Below are positions 23,510-34,495 of a stretch of DNA of 64,000 nucleotides, in pieces. How positions within the stretch are numbered: the stretch's first letter is position 1; every line of letters begins with the position of its first letter. The stretch covers positions 12,400,001-12,464,000 of the forward strand of contig OZ316895.1 in NCBI GenBank assembly GCA_973895155.1, in the 5' to 3' direction. The notes below the pieces were generated by a model. That model saw only the letters and a program-made list of their open reading frames with translations, had not been told where the DNA came from and did no database searches. This DNA is from Marsupella aquatica. Its lineage: Eukaryota; Marchantiophyta. A program made the position numbers and the translations under genes.

Positions 23510-23720
23510 ATTTTCTGACCGTTAGATCTCCCTAGATTTCAAAATATCCTTAGATCTTGGCTAATGTGGTCTGTGGCTAAGTGGAAAACTGGCTAATGGG
23601 AAGTAAACCTAGCTAATATTTCCCCAATTGAAGAACCTTTTTGGAGAGGTGGAATATAGCAAACTTTTGCCCCTAATTAGGCTGACAAGCGGGCTGACAA
23701 TGAGCAAGCCTACACTAAAT
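23510..23720. repeat. Further copy of the dispersed repeat family
   Basis: CCGTTAGATCTCCCTAGATT, GGTCTGTGGCTAAGTGGAAA, an ACTGGCTAATGGGAAG phrase and a GGAGAGGTGGAATATAGC phrase follow in the order seen at 9,240-9,480. No coding frame is present. The next stretch, 23,721-24,730, shows no gene. Confidence 0.5.
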
Positions 23721-24737
23721 CTGGAAATCACTTGATCCTTTAGGGGTCTCACATATTGGTCAAGGAGATATTTATCTGGCCCAACTATTTTGCTTGTGGC
23801 TTGGCCTGCGGATGAGAAAGCTAACTGTAGAGATGTTTAAGAAAACAAAAATTTTAATACACAGGCACACAATTGCCATAAAAGCCAGGGCAATTGCAAC
23901 AGGGCAGGGGACTCAAAATGTTCAGATGCAGGGCATTCAATTGTGAGGGTCTCATGCCTGCACATCCATTTTGAAATGGTGGATACATTGCTCCAAGTAG
24001 GAATAAGAAGTTGACAAACAATATAGAAATCCGAGCAAAAGGGGGGAGGGTAGCACAAACATGCAAAACAAGCACATAGGGGATTTATGGAGTTAACTCA
24101 TGTGTATGCCCTGGTTTATGGAATGGGTCGCAGGTCTGGTGTATCTCAAGGTGACTTCATTCCTCCATGCCCTCTGTTTGCCTTTGCTCCGTTGCAAGAT
24201 CTTACACCACCTGCAAACCTTCCTTTCCAGTCACTACAGGTCTGCACATCCAAGGATGCCAACAATCTAAGACACTTGTAGGTGGTGCCCAGCCCCAGGG
24301 GGGAAGCGGACAAGGAATGACTGCGTCTTGACTCTAAACTAGTTAAAAGTTTGTGACAATTTTACAATATCATTTTTGGACAAGGTAGAAAAACAAAGTC
24401 ATGAATCATTATCAGTCAAAGCTCGGGAACTCACTCAAAACCTTTGAACCCATAACGTCCAAAAATGAATAGGTTTTTAAAATAAAATTTGAAGAAAAGT
24501 TAATAGTTTATTTGGAGGTCCATTAGGGAATATCCTGGCTCTTCATAAACATAAAAGTTTTTGGTATACTCCGATCCACCCAACACACCCCTCTTGGCTC
24601 AGCTATCTGCCCAAGATGTTTTGAGCTTGCGGCACCTGCTCGGGATGAGAAATTAATTATACAAATTGAATAGTTTTGATTTAAAATATTTGAGAAAGAA
24701 ATAAAGAAAAAGTAAACCTAAAGAATTTTGTCTACTA

Positions 24738-25140
24738 AAGTGGATTTACTCGACATCTTTTATCTACTTGACATCTTTCTTTCCTTGAGATTTGATCTCA
24801 CTTCTCATCTCGCTTTGACAACTTTCCCTCACCTCAACATCTTATTGTTTTTCATCTTGTCATCTTTTTCTCACCTTGACATCTTTTCTCTACTCGACTC
24901 TCTCTCACCTCGACATCTTATCTTTTCTCATCTCACCAGCTTTTTCTCACCTTGGCATCTTTATCCCACCACAACATCTTTTTCTCATCTTGTCGACTTT
25001 TCTCTCCTCGATGTTTTTTGGTCATCTTTACATCTTTTCTCATCACGTCGTCTTTTCTCTCCTCAATATCTTTTTCTCACCTTGACATATGTTTCCCTTT
25101 ATATCTTTTTTTTCCCATCGACATCTTTACTCACCTCAAC
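24738..25140. repeat. GACATCTT-rich degenerate array (inverse of the 0.6-1.6 kb array)
   Basis: About 400 bases consist of variants of CTCACCTTGACATCTTTTCTC with spacers. Read on the minus strand this is the GAGAAAAGATGTCAAGGTGAG type seen at 1,050-1,560, so two relatives of one satellite or one element lie 23 kb apart in opposite orientation. The serine/phenylalanine-rich frames here are repeat by-products. Confidence 0.7.
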
Positions 25141-25335
25141 ATTGATATATCACAGTGCCCAAGGGCAAAAATGCCTAACCGGGAGACAAGGTCCCAAAGG
25201 GAAAGCAACCCAATAAAGGGGAGGAAAAGAAGGGAAAGGGCCCAAAGGAAAAACAAGCCAAGGGGCCCCAAAACCCACAAGCCGACAAAAGAGAAACCTA
25301 TAAAGGAGCCATGAAGGCTAACACCCTATTGAGCC

Positions 25336-26285
25336 CTACTGAGCGGAGAACTGAAAAGCCTGGTAGAGCTCTGAAGTAAACCGCAAAGGAGGGTCCCAAA
25401 GCGGAACCTGACGGGAGGCCCTAATTCCAACTGCCTTAGTCCTACAAAGAAGGGTGAAAGCCTGGGCCCGCTTAAGAGCCACAGACACCCACTGCCGAAA
25501 AAATGCGATGAGGACAAAAACAGGGGGAAAGGCCTCCTCTCAATACAATAAACAACACAGGCCCGCAGGAACTGGTTGAAGGTAGGGTGGAGAGCACCAA
25601 AAACCTCAAGGGCAAAGGGGTAAAAAGGATCCCCTGGGTAGCAAACTGCATAGGCCTCCTCCTTGAGCCGGGCCGCCTTGGCAACTGCATGGCCAGGGAC
25701 ATGGGCGGAAACCGCAACATGGCTACCCCTGGTAGGATGGCAATAATCACATCCCCAAGAAGATGAACCCCAGCCCTAGAAAAGACCAGATCTGCCCCCC
25801 GCCGGTCAGGAAGACCATCTCGAGGGGGGAGGACATGTCGTTGCTCCATGGCGACAGGGTAACCAGAGTCCTGGCAATGACAGCCACCACGTCCCGAATG
25901 TCATCATGAGTGGCAGTCCTCTCGCTCCCATGGCCACACCTGAGAATATGAACTCCCAACAAATCCAACGGCACCCCACAAACACACGTGGGTTGGCCAA
26001 GAAGGCAAGGGTGAGGAAGTCCCAACCTAAGGCACAATGAAGTGGTAAAAAGGAAAGAGCTCATAAGAAAGGGGGCCCACAAATGACTAGTAGACAGACA
26101 CGCTCCAGAACCAGTTCCCGCACAAGAAAGGAGGCGAGCCCGAACTGAGTCAGAAGGTGCATCCGAGAGCATATTGGAAAGGGTGTGATGGTGCATGTGT
26201 CGAAAATCACCTGTTGGACACAGTCTGGACTATTTAGAACCACCTCCATGAAGTTTGGAACAATGGCCTGCACAACCTCGGGCAA
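25336..26285 (-). pseudogene. C-terminal fragment of a non-LTR (LINE-like) retrotransposon ORF2
   Basis: Three frames join by small shifts. The first part (26,285-25,850) ends in a zinc-knuckle-like motif CVCGVPLDLLGVHILRCGHG, then ERTATHDDIRD, a signature seen at the end of many plant LINE-like reverse transcriptase proteins. A shift leads to REQRHVLPPR and RRGADLV..LGDVII (about 25,850-25,738). A second shift leads to a 130-codon frame from ADPTRGS through YPFALEVFG and RQWVSVALKRAQ to TAG at 25,336. The spacing of the GDVIIAD and ALEV segments recalls the PD-(D/E)XK restriction-like endonuclease of early-branching LINEs; that is inference. The reverse transcriptase itself is absent, so this is a 5'-truncated dead copy. 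Confidence 0.65.
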
Positions 26286-26497
26286 AAGTGAACGGGCCTG
26301 GCAAAGGCAAACTTAGAATGGAAGGACACCCTCCTCAACCCCCATGACATCTTTTGTGTAAGGCATAGGGATCAGGCTAGTGATGTATAAACAGCATCCA
26401 ATTTACAAAATAAAATTCTTGACCCGACAAACCAAACAAGAGTAAAGGAACGGTCAAATGTTATGGCAGGACTCATAGGGTTTTAGGGCCAACTCGC

Positions 26498-27722
26498 ATG
26501 TGGAGAGTCCTTCACAGTGCGGCCCTTACCTCTTGCGCGACTTCAGGGAAAAGTGTGATCTGCTATACCAACTCTATCCTACCCTCTCCTACCTGTTCTA
26601 TGCACGATCAAACCCGTGTCCCTGCTGTGTCTTTATGCGTAGACTGTATACAGGGAAGTTTGCAGGGAATGGAGGCTGCGCCGCTCAACACTTCACCCTG
26701 TAAACTGCGCTGCTCAACACTTCATCCTTCAAAGCGCTGCTTGCTAGACGACAACTTAGCCGAATGTAATACAAAGAAAACATGCGCGTTCCTTCACTGA
26801 AGCTGGAGTTTTCGCGTTCCTTCACTGAAGCTGGAGTTTTCTTTGAATGATCAATTTTGTGAAAAAATGGTGAAGGATCGATTCCGTGAAGAATTGCTCT
26901 CGATTGAAGGCTGACTACGTACATTGGCTTCACTCTGCAAGTCCCGTCTGACAAATCGATCGTGTGGGCTGTTGGATTGATTCCTCTTTGGCATAGAAAG
27001 AACGTCGGTTGCTGGATCAATTGTTAGTACGCATAGAAAATTACGTCTCTGGCCAGAGAAGCTGTGGGAGGACAATCTCAGTAGTTGCAGCAAAGTCAGC
27101 TAATTGTCTGCAACGTTTCTACACTATCTAGCATGCGAGTTGTCTAGTCACCTTGAACGCCCGCCACTTCCAAGGTATACACCTTTTTTTGTCACTAATC
27201 CAGGAGACGTTAACACAGACTCGAGTTCTATGGATTTCTTATTACAATATACTATTCAGTGTAATCGAGAAACAATTCAGGGTCACTCTTTCCCAGAAGT
27301 CGACACTATGCAGGGAATCAGAGCCATTTCATGGTTTGCCGTAACCAAAGTATAATGAAAAGTAATGTTGCGTGACTACATGTACTCAACTGTATTCCTT
27401 GTAGTTGAGTGCACTACTTGTAGTGAATGACTTTTATAAATGGCATGGCAATATACTTGACAATATCAAAAACCCTGTACATATTAGTTTGTACGATGAT
27501 GTATTCAAACATCATCTCACTCATCATATGTCCCCCTTTGAAAACTCATTTGCATTTCACCAAAGAGCAATCATTTGCTTTTTTTTGGGCTGTTAATTGT
27601 AGGTTGTTGCTTTCATTTAGTTAGTTTGGAGGTTTTTTTATTAGTTCTCAAATGTTCACTCTATTCCTGTTTGTTTCTTTCTTCCATTCCGCAGGCCTTT
27701 CAATTGTGACAATTGAAAAGAA
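26498..27722. other. No gene seen; short direct repeats
   Basis: A perfect direct repeat GCGTTCCTTCACTGAAGCTG (with AGTTTT following) occurs twice at about 26,787-26,840, and GCTCAACACTTCA occurs twice near 26,680-26,730. The left end of the Harbinger element must lie within this stretch or just before 27,723, but I could not identify its terminal inverted repeat. Confidence 0.4.
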
Positions 27723-29114
27723 ATGGTTCTTTCAAATGAGGAATTTGAAATTATTTTGGCAACTATCCTTGCGTTCCAACAGGTGGTGTTGCAGCAAATG
27801 CGGTTTGCAGCTCTGGTTGGTAACTATTGTTTGGAATCGGGTTTACTTGACAATAGACTCCTTGCAAACTTCTTTCTACTATTTCAAACCATCCAACATG
27901 TATTTTAGAGAGACCATCACATTCTATCTGTAAATTATATTGAGCCGAGGTCAAGAGAATGGAGCGGTTGGTACCTTATGCATGTCATCGAAGACGATCC
28001 CGTTCGCTTCAAGCATTTGTTTCGGGTGTCACCTACAACATTTATGTACATTTGCGACCTGGTTCGAGAAGATTTGACTACACAGCCCCCGCCTGGTCTT
28101 CGCAATTTGACCAACAGGACATTGTCTGTTGAGCGACAAGTTGCCATCGCATTGCGTAGATTTGCCACTGGTTGTTTGTTGTTGACACTTTTAGAGATGT
28201 TTGGAGTTTCAGTTCCATGCATTTCTGATGTGATTTGGCGATTTGTTAAGGCATTAATTGTGCGCGGCAGAGGAACACATTTGAGTTGGCCACAAGGGGA
28301 GGCCATGGCAAAGGTGAAGGAGGGCTTCCGCCAATTGCAAGGACTTCCAAATTGCTGTGGTGCAATTGATGCCACTCATTTTCAAGTGGAGTTACCTCTT
28401 GGAACAAACTCAACTGATTATCGTGACTACAAACATGGCCAAAGCATTTCCATGCAAGCAATTTGTGATAGCCAGCTTCGCTTTTTGGATGTTTTTTCGG
28501 GATGGCCTGGCAGCATTCAAGACTCTCGACTGTTGAGAGTCTCAACTTTTTACAATGATGTTTTGATACAACGCACTAAACTTTCTGGTCCAATGTACAG
28601 GGCTCCGACAGGATTTTCTACAGGGGAGTATATTATTGGTGATTCCGGTTACCCTGCTTATCCTTGGCTGCTAAACCCATTTCCTGCCGCTAGAGAGCAT
28701 AGTCGAAAGAGGGAGTTCAACTACATGCTTAGCTCAAGTAGGATGTGCGTGGAGCGTGCTTTTGGCCAATTGAAAAACAGCTGGAGATTTATTTCCCGCA
28801 AAATGTTTCGACCGCATCCTTGCCGACTACCACATTACATTACATGCGCATGTCTTCTGCACAATATCCGTATTGATCGTGGAGATGTGTATGATCCAGC
28901 ATGGGCTATAGATGCAGATCCTCCTTACGAACCTGGAGGTCCCCCTGCTGGACCTCAGAATTGTAATAATGGGCGTAGATGTCGTATTGCAATGATGAAT
29001 CATTTGCTGCCTGAGAGAGAGTGGGAGCAGGAAGTGAAAGACGACGTGCTGCCCATAGACATAATAGACAGTGATGACTCTTTCATGTTTTCAAAAATGC
29101 TAAGGCAAATTTGA
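27723..29114 (+). CDS. PIF/Harbinger transposase (DDE_Tnp_4 type)
   Basis: The main frame starts at ATG 27,978 and encodes 378 residues. The RNase H-fold triad is complete: D131 in GAIDATH, D222 in GDSGYP and E259 in VERAFGQLK, with spacing typical of Harbinger nucleases (90 and 36 residues). The segment before it (FKHLFRVSPTTFMYICDLV) matches the family's N-terminal helical region. The same frame continues upstream to ATG 27,723 apart from one TAG at 27,906-27,908, giving about 463 residues in all. Either the TAG is a mutation (CAG to TAG) or a short intron ends at TTTTAG there. The enzyme excises and inserts the element with help from the convergent Myb/SANT-like partner, whose stop is 131 bp away. 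The core looks intact; activity is unproven. Confidence 0.85.
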
Positions 29115-29245
29115 AATAAAATATAAAACCAAATTGTGCATGAAAAATGACACCATTGTTTATTCACCATTGCAAGTTTATATTTGAAGTACTACTCTTG
29201 ACAAGAATGGAAGTAGTTTCTTCTCTAAACTAAGTATGTGCTTCT

Positions 29246-30379
29246 CTAATGTGAAGGCCGTGAAGGATTTGTTAGCTTCTCCACAAGAATGGCAGTCATC
29301 CGTTCCATCTGGTCAGCTGTCGTGGTTGCTGCTGTGGTGATTGCTGTTGCCAAAACAGCTGCTTGCCGCTCTCGGTTTGCACTATCAAGCTTGGCCACAG
29401 AAACCATCTCAGAACAACTACCAGCCATGGTTTTCAGATGTGCTTGTTTGTCTTTCCCAGACTTGGCAGCTCCTCGCTTCACACTTCTATTGCTAGGGCC
29501 AGAGAAGTCTTGAGGGGATGAAGGTCCTCGCACTCCACCTGTATTCTCTGTATTTTGTTGTGTCCTCTCATGTGTTCCAGGTTCTGAGAAGTGTGTCTGG
29601 CTTGATGGTGCAGACCTATCTTCCTCAACCCCGACATCATCATCACCTGTATAATACAAGATCTTTTGTAATTAGTAAAGCAAAGAAGATGAGAATTTAT
29701 GTGACCAAAAACCTTTTGCCTAGCAATCCACCATAGTACAATGTAAATGAATAAAATAAATCACCACATAGGGAAGAGAAGGTTGCTCACTGCCAGATGA
29801 CAAGTTGAATGGGTCCTGGTGAGAATTTCGGTTCATCTGAGAGGTGTCAGATAAAAACTTCGTGGGTGGTGTGATGCGCGGAACATTTGCATACCATCCC
29901 AACAACTCTGCATACAGATCAACAGAAAAATTAGTGGGAAATTGATGTTCACGTCGCTCCTCTCCACTCATGTCAAAGTAAGAAATCTGCCCGGTCTTCT
30001 GCTTCTTCTCATAATCATAAATCTTTTTGAACTTGTTGTCAATGAGCTGCCACTTCTTCTTGCAAGATGTTGGGTCTCGGATAGGTTGGGTAAATCCTTC
30101 ATCCTCCATAAATTTTGCCACTGCCTTCCATTTCAACTTGGTACTAGTCATCTTCTGTTGTGTAGAGCCATCCATGACAACATTGAGATGTTCATTTTGC
30201 TTGGCAGCAATCAAACATTTCATCTCCTCATCAGTCCAATCTGGCAACTTATTCTTCACTCGAGGTTCTGGTACACCGTTAGGACCCGTAGCAATGTTGA
30301 GGTCCAAGTCAATTAATGGAGCATGTTCTCGTGAAGGTGGACCTCGGCTTCTAACGTTGCTCTGATTACGGCTCGTCAT
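29246..30379 (-). CDS. Myb/SANT-like (trihelix) accessory protein of the Harbinger element
   Basis: Two exons fit GT-AG rules: 30,379-29,791 and 29,646-29,246, with donor GTGAGC and acceptor TATACAG. Their phases join as GGC A|GT GAT, making NLSSGSDDDVGVEED continuous. The product is 329 residues if it starts at ATG 30,379. Residues about 45-140 form a Myb/SANT-like domain (LPDWTDEEMKCLIAAK, then LKWKAVAKFME and CKKKWQLIDNKFKKIYDY), the DNA-binding partner typical of PIF/Harbinger ORF1. The C-terminal part is Ser/Thr/Ala-rich with a helical end. In this superfamily the Myb protein brings the transposase to subterminal sites in the nucleus. The gene converges on the transposase gene, as expected for one element. 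Confidence 0.78.
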
Positions 30380-30614
30380 CTGAACATCACACAGCAGTAT
30401 GCAAGAGACATTATAATCAATTTCAAAAACAAAAATTCAAAACAGCCTCTTAGTGTGAGAATAACACACTCAATTCAGACAAAAATAAGACACATATCTC
30501 ATTTCAAATGGATACTTAAAGTACATCTCAGCCTTATTCAAGTCAACAAATGGACAAACCTTAGTAATTTTTTGAGCCACTATAATTATTTTTACCAAAA
30601 AGTAAAAACAATTG

Positions 30615-31193
30615 TCAAGGCTCTAAGCCAAGAGAATCACTATCTACACATCTTTTTTTTCTAGGCCTCACCAGAACCACATCAGGGCCATGCATTGATG
30701 GCCCTGTACTATTAGACACATAAGGTGTAGTAGAGACCAAAGATTCTACTATGTCAATAGCCATTTTGCCTTTGACTATGTTTTTCTGCCCTACATCTAT
30801 GCTCTGTCCAACAATCTTAGAAAGATTGGGAGAGATTGGAACCAAAGGTTCACGTGTTGCTGGCACAATATGTTTTTCACCTGGACTTTCCACAGAAATC
30901 ATTTTCTGCGAGTGACCTCTTCTTTGCAATATCTTCAGAGCCTCAAGCTGCATGTTTTCCAACGTGTTATTGTCTCCATGAATCTTACGAATTTCAGCTT
31001 TCAAACTGAGATTCTCCTCTTTCAGTCGTTCAGTCTCTCTACATAAGGCACTGGAATTAGACATCTCAGCTTGCAATGCTGGCCACAGCTCTTTGCTAAA
31101 CTTAGACTCGAGGTGTGTGAAGTACTCTTTTGCATCCTTCAACTGCCCCAAATAATTTTTTGCAAAATCCTTCAAATCACGTTTGCTTGCCAT
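30615..31193 (-). CDS. Coiled-coil protein or first exon of the Harbinger Myb/SANT-like gene
   Basis: ATG at 31,193 opens 192 codons. Residues about 8-95 are strongly heptad-like (SKFSKELWPALQAEMSNS and ETERLKEENLSLKAEIRKI), predicting a coiled coil, and a basic patch RPRKKR lies near the end. A donor GTGAGG after codon 174 (exon end 30,672) and an acceptor TGTTCAG directly before ATG 30,379 would fuse it in phase 0 to the Myb/SANT-like gene, giving one three-exon gene of about 503 residues. Without RNA evidence I cannot choose between that and two genes. No known family recognised. Confidence 0.55.
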   Translation of the reverse strand: MASKRDLKDFAKNYLGQLKDAKEYFTHLESKFSKELWPALQAEMSNSSALCRETERLKEENLSLKAEIRKIHGDNNTLENMQLEALKILQRRGHSQKMISVESPGEKHIVPATREPLVPISPNLSKIVGQSIDVGQKNIVKGKMAIDIVESLVSTTPYVSNSTGPSMHGPDVVLVRPRKKRCVDSDSLGLEP

Positions 31194-31199
31194 GGTGTT

Positions 31200-33100
31200 A
31201 TCCTTGCTCTGAAAGGAATGTAAAAGCTCAATGAATCACATTTTGGAAGTATGCATCCTAGGCCGAATGACAATTTACACCAACCTCAAGAGAACTGAAG
31301 AGTACAATGAATAAGATACAAGTAACTAACTCTTGTATACTTACAGGCTCGGTTAGTGTAGAATACAAAGCCTAAATTTCAAAATTGTGAAAGGCGTGGG
31401 GTCCCTGGTTGCCGTTCCCACTGCAACGCAAAAATAAAAAATTGAACTTGAAAATTAGATCCAGTAAAATGCGTGTATACTGTAGATATATCCCTGTCCA
31501 ATGATGCTGGCGAAAAATATCAAAAATTGAAAATTAAGTCTGGTCAAATGAGTGTCCACTGTGGATGTATCCCTGTGGGATGATGCTAGCGTAGAGAACA
31601 AGGATCCAAGTGGCACAGTGGCTTTCCAGAACTCCGCCTACAACAGAAAACGCTTCATGGGATGGTGGGTCAGATGTCCTCGAGCACATGGACGTGGGCA
31701 CTTTTACATGGCCAAAAGTAAACAAGTGCCAAACATTGGGATAGGATCTGAAAGTGACGAGACCAAATAAAGGGAAGCGAAAAAGAGGAAAAAGTTCACT
31801 ATTCCAAAGTTGACAAAGACTATTGACAGGGATATATGTACAGTATATCCTGTCATTCCAATGAAAAACGAATGCACACATAAGGTAAAGTCTTTTGTAC
31901 TAACTTACACAGGCTATAATGACATGCAAAAGTACAAGTTAAACACCTACGTATGTACCTACAGGTTCCAATGAAATATGAATGCATACATAAGGTAAAG
32001 TCTTTTGTACTAGCTTACACAGGCTATAATGACATGCACAAGTACAAGCTAAACACCTACAGTACGTATCTACCTACAGGCTCAGTTAGAATAGAAACAA
32101 GAGAAAGAATCTTCCAACAAATAACGGAGAGAACAAACTAAAAAGCAGCAGAGTGCAGATATAAAGCAACGATCTCCTATGTGACCACATACAAGAATTG
32201 CAGTGCCGCCAAATGTGGGTAGCCCACGGGAAACCTAGATAGCCTACATCAGACGAAAGAAGGAATATTGAGAAGCGATCGTGGCAGTACGTAGTGTATA
32301 AGCTCAGGCAGGACTTGAAGTGGGCTAGTCAAATTGAAGTTAAATAGATTGAAGCTATGATGGTTCAGCTGAACAGCGCTCTACCAAAATAATCCAAAAT
32401 TTGTGAGACACAACATGATTGGAGATCGAGCACAAACATACCTCAACTTGGTACGTGACTTGGTTGAATTGAACACTCTCAATTGTTGCTCTATGCTCGG
32501 TTGAGCACAGACGTATCTTGGATCCCCTTGACTTGCTTGCGTTGGACACTATTGATTGCTCAACGCTCATTCTCTGCTTGCCCAAAAACTGTCGATTGTT
32601 GCTCAATGCTCGGTTGAGCACAGACGTACTTCAATTCCCTTTCACCGGCTTCAGTTGGACACTGCCGATTGCTCAGTGCTCGTGCTCTGGCTGCCCAAAT
32701 GAAAGGTGTGTTCTTCAAATGTACGTCGATTGCTTTCCTATTTAACAAAGTGGCCATATGCAGGGCGTGTTGAGTACTCACAGCGGCCATATGCAGGGCG
32801 TGTTGAGTACTCACAGCGGCCATATGCAGGGCCGAGGCCGTTTGCAGGGGGGATACCAGGAATAAGGAGCAGGTGCATCGTGGGTTCACAGTAAATCCAT
32901 CGAAGCCGTTGCGCAGCACATGTGTCATGTTTGAGGTTTGTTTTATTAGCAAAGTATGGGTCAGGACCTGCTAGGGCCGGAATGTTTCCGGACCTTGCCC
33001 TTTGGTGCCCACCAGACCTGCAGTCAGACCTGCCGCAGGAGGGGCTCACGGGATTTCACAATCATCAAGTATCATGACGACATGTTGCAATCTAAGGGCC
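31200..33100. repeat. Gene-less stretch with several tandem duplications
   Basis: Direct repeats occur at about 31,440-31,615 (~80-bp units, with TATCCCTGT(C/G) and GATGATGCT), 31,850-32,085 (two ~110-bp units with GGTAAAGTCTTTTGTACTA), 32,480-32,640 (two copies of GCTCGGTTGAGCACAGACGT) and 32,752-32,830 (35-bp units CGGCCATATGCAGGGCGTGT). The right end of the Harbinger element should lie here, but I found no matching inverted repeats. Confidence 0.6.
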
Positions 33101-33135
33101 GCACTCTGAAGGACTATCCACATGCGAGTTGGCCC

Positions 33136-33234
33136 TTAGGGTTTCACGTTTGTCTTACTTGAGTCATACTCAGCGTTTCCCCAACATCCTTTACACTCAC
33201 TTACAGGGTTACACCTATCCCGTAGTAAACCCTA
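33136..33234. promoter_or_regulatory. Telo-box motifs upstream of the small basic protein gene
   Basis: TTAGGGTTT at 33,136-33,144 and AAACCCTA at 33,227-33,234 match the plant telo-box (AAACCCTA). It is enriched in promoters of ribosomal-protein and ribosome-biogenesis genes. They lie 170-270 bp before the start codon of the gene at 33,406. A third copy, TAGGGTTT, lies in the intron at 33,714. Confidence 0.5.
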
Positions 33235-33405
33235 TCTCCGACGCAGCTTTCGCTTCCGGGGAATCCCTCACAGAGCGCAGCTCTGAGGGTTTATAGTAGG
33301 AACTCTTGAGCTACCCGACAGAGAAATCGAAACAGTCTTGAGTTTGTGGCGAGCAGAGGAGATTGGAGAATTGCTATCCGGGGAAGCACTGCGTCTGCTA
33401 TCGAA

Positions 33406-34495
33406 ATGGGCAAGTCAATCAGGTCGAAGAGGAAGAAAAGGTTGCGGACGATCAAGCGCGAAATTGTAATTCCACACTATGATGTTAAGGAGCAAGCGAA
33501 AATGGTCGTTCAGGAGGCCGCTCTCGCCGCTCCGAAGATCGAGCTACCGACTAGGCGGCAAGGTGCGTCGTGTTAATTTCTCCTCTCCGCAAGGGTCTCA
33601 TGCCTTTGTGCCCTTTCGTTGTCTCACTGTCTGTATGATGCGGTTTTAAAGTTATTAGATCTTAGCAGAGTTGGACTGTTTTGTCGTCCTTCCGCAATCT
33701 CCTGATTTCATTCTAGGGTTTCTGTCCGTATAGATGTTTTGTTACTGCTGTCTGTCTTTGCCCTTAAGTTGGCCTTGCGAATCGAGGTTTTGCGTTCGTG
33801 GAGGCCGAGCACATTGCAACCCCGGGCTGCTCTGATCTAACGATGATGAGATGGCCCTATGCTTGTGCAATATCTAGTCCTACCTGTGTTACATGCCTCG
33901 GCTATCACCCCTGCCTGGTATGCGTCAAGAGTGTAGGTAAATGCCGTCATTACGCCATAAATTTGTGGGCACTGAAGTCATTGTCTGGACTCAGAACAAG
34001 TTGTGAAGTGGTGGATAGTTCGAGTACTTGTTTGGATGTGCTGCCTGTGGCCTGCTGTCTAGAGTGTGTTGTCTGAGGTGGGTGGTTTTGTTCTAGAGGT
34101 GTCAAACCATGCTCTCTAATAGCATCCGGGTTAAATTTGAAGACTGTCAAGGGCACGAGCTCTTCGGGGTGAACGATAATTAATTTCACAAACAGATTAG
34201 GGATTTGTTCTCCCGGTGTCTCTTAAGTTAGAATGTGGCACGAAGTAGTCAGCGACTATTCGCACTGCTTACTAATCTCAGCGTTGGTGTGGCTGCGTTC
34301 TCTCCTTCAGAATCAGAAGATAATTCTCATCGGGGAAGGGCTGGAGCGACAGCTGTGATGCCCATGACCATCGAGAATGAGGAGTCCAAGAGTTTGACGG
34401 ACTCCAAGCTCAAGCCGACTCGAGTCATTGGAAAGAGGGGCAAGAGCAGAAAGCGGGATCTTTCCAGTAAGCGGAAGAAGAGTGTTAAGTTCTGA
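33406..34495 (+). CDS. Small Lys/Arg-rich nucleolar-type protein (plant MGKS-RSKR family, LLP-like)
   Basis: Two exons, 33,406-33,562 and 34,311-34,495, join in phase (CAA G|AA TCA) at a GTGCGT donor and CTCCTTCAG acceptor. The product is 113 residues. The N-terminus MGKSIRSKRKKRLRTIKREI, followed by a VKEQAKMVVQEAALAAPK helix, matches a conserved plant family of small basic proteins resembling the LLP/DUF2423 group, which localises to the nucleolus in animals. The C-terminus is also basic (GKRGKSRKRDLSSKRKK), as in the family. I infer a role in ribosome biogenesis from the composition and the telo-boxes; the exact function is unknown. An upstream in-frame extension to 33,346 is open but lacks family resemblance, so I chose the MGKS start. 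Confidence 0.75.

Noticed and set aside
24728-25314. Ser/Phe/Leu-rich frames of up to 162 codons
   Set aside because: They follow the GACATCTT repeat in all frames and show no domain.
31380-31430. GGGGTCCCTGG...CCACTGC as a possible right end of the Harbinger element
   Set aside because: I found no inverted partner on the left side between 26.4 and 27.7 kb.
33798-34076. Frame within the intron of the small basic protein gene
   Set aside because: The flanking exons splice in phase across it and it matches no known family.
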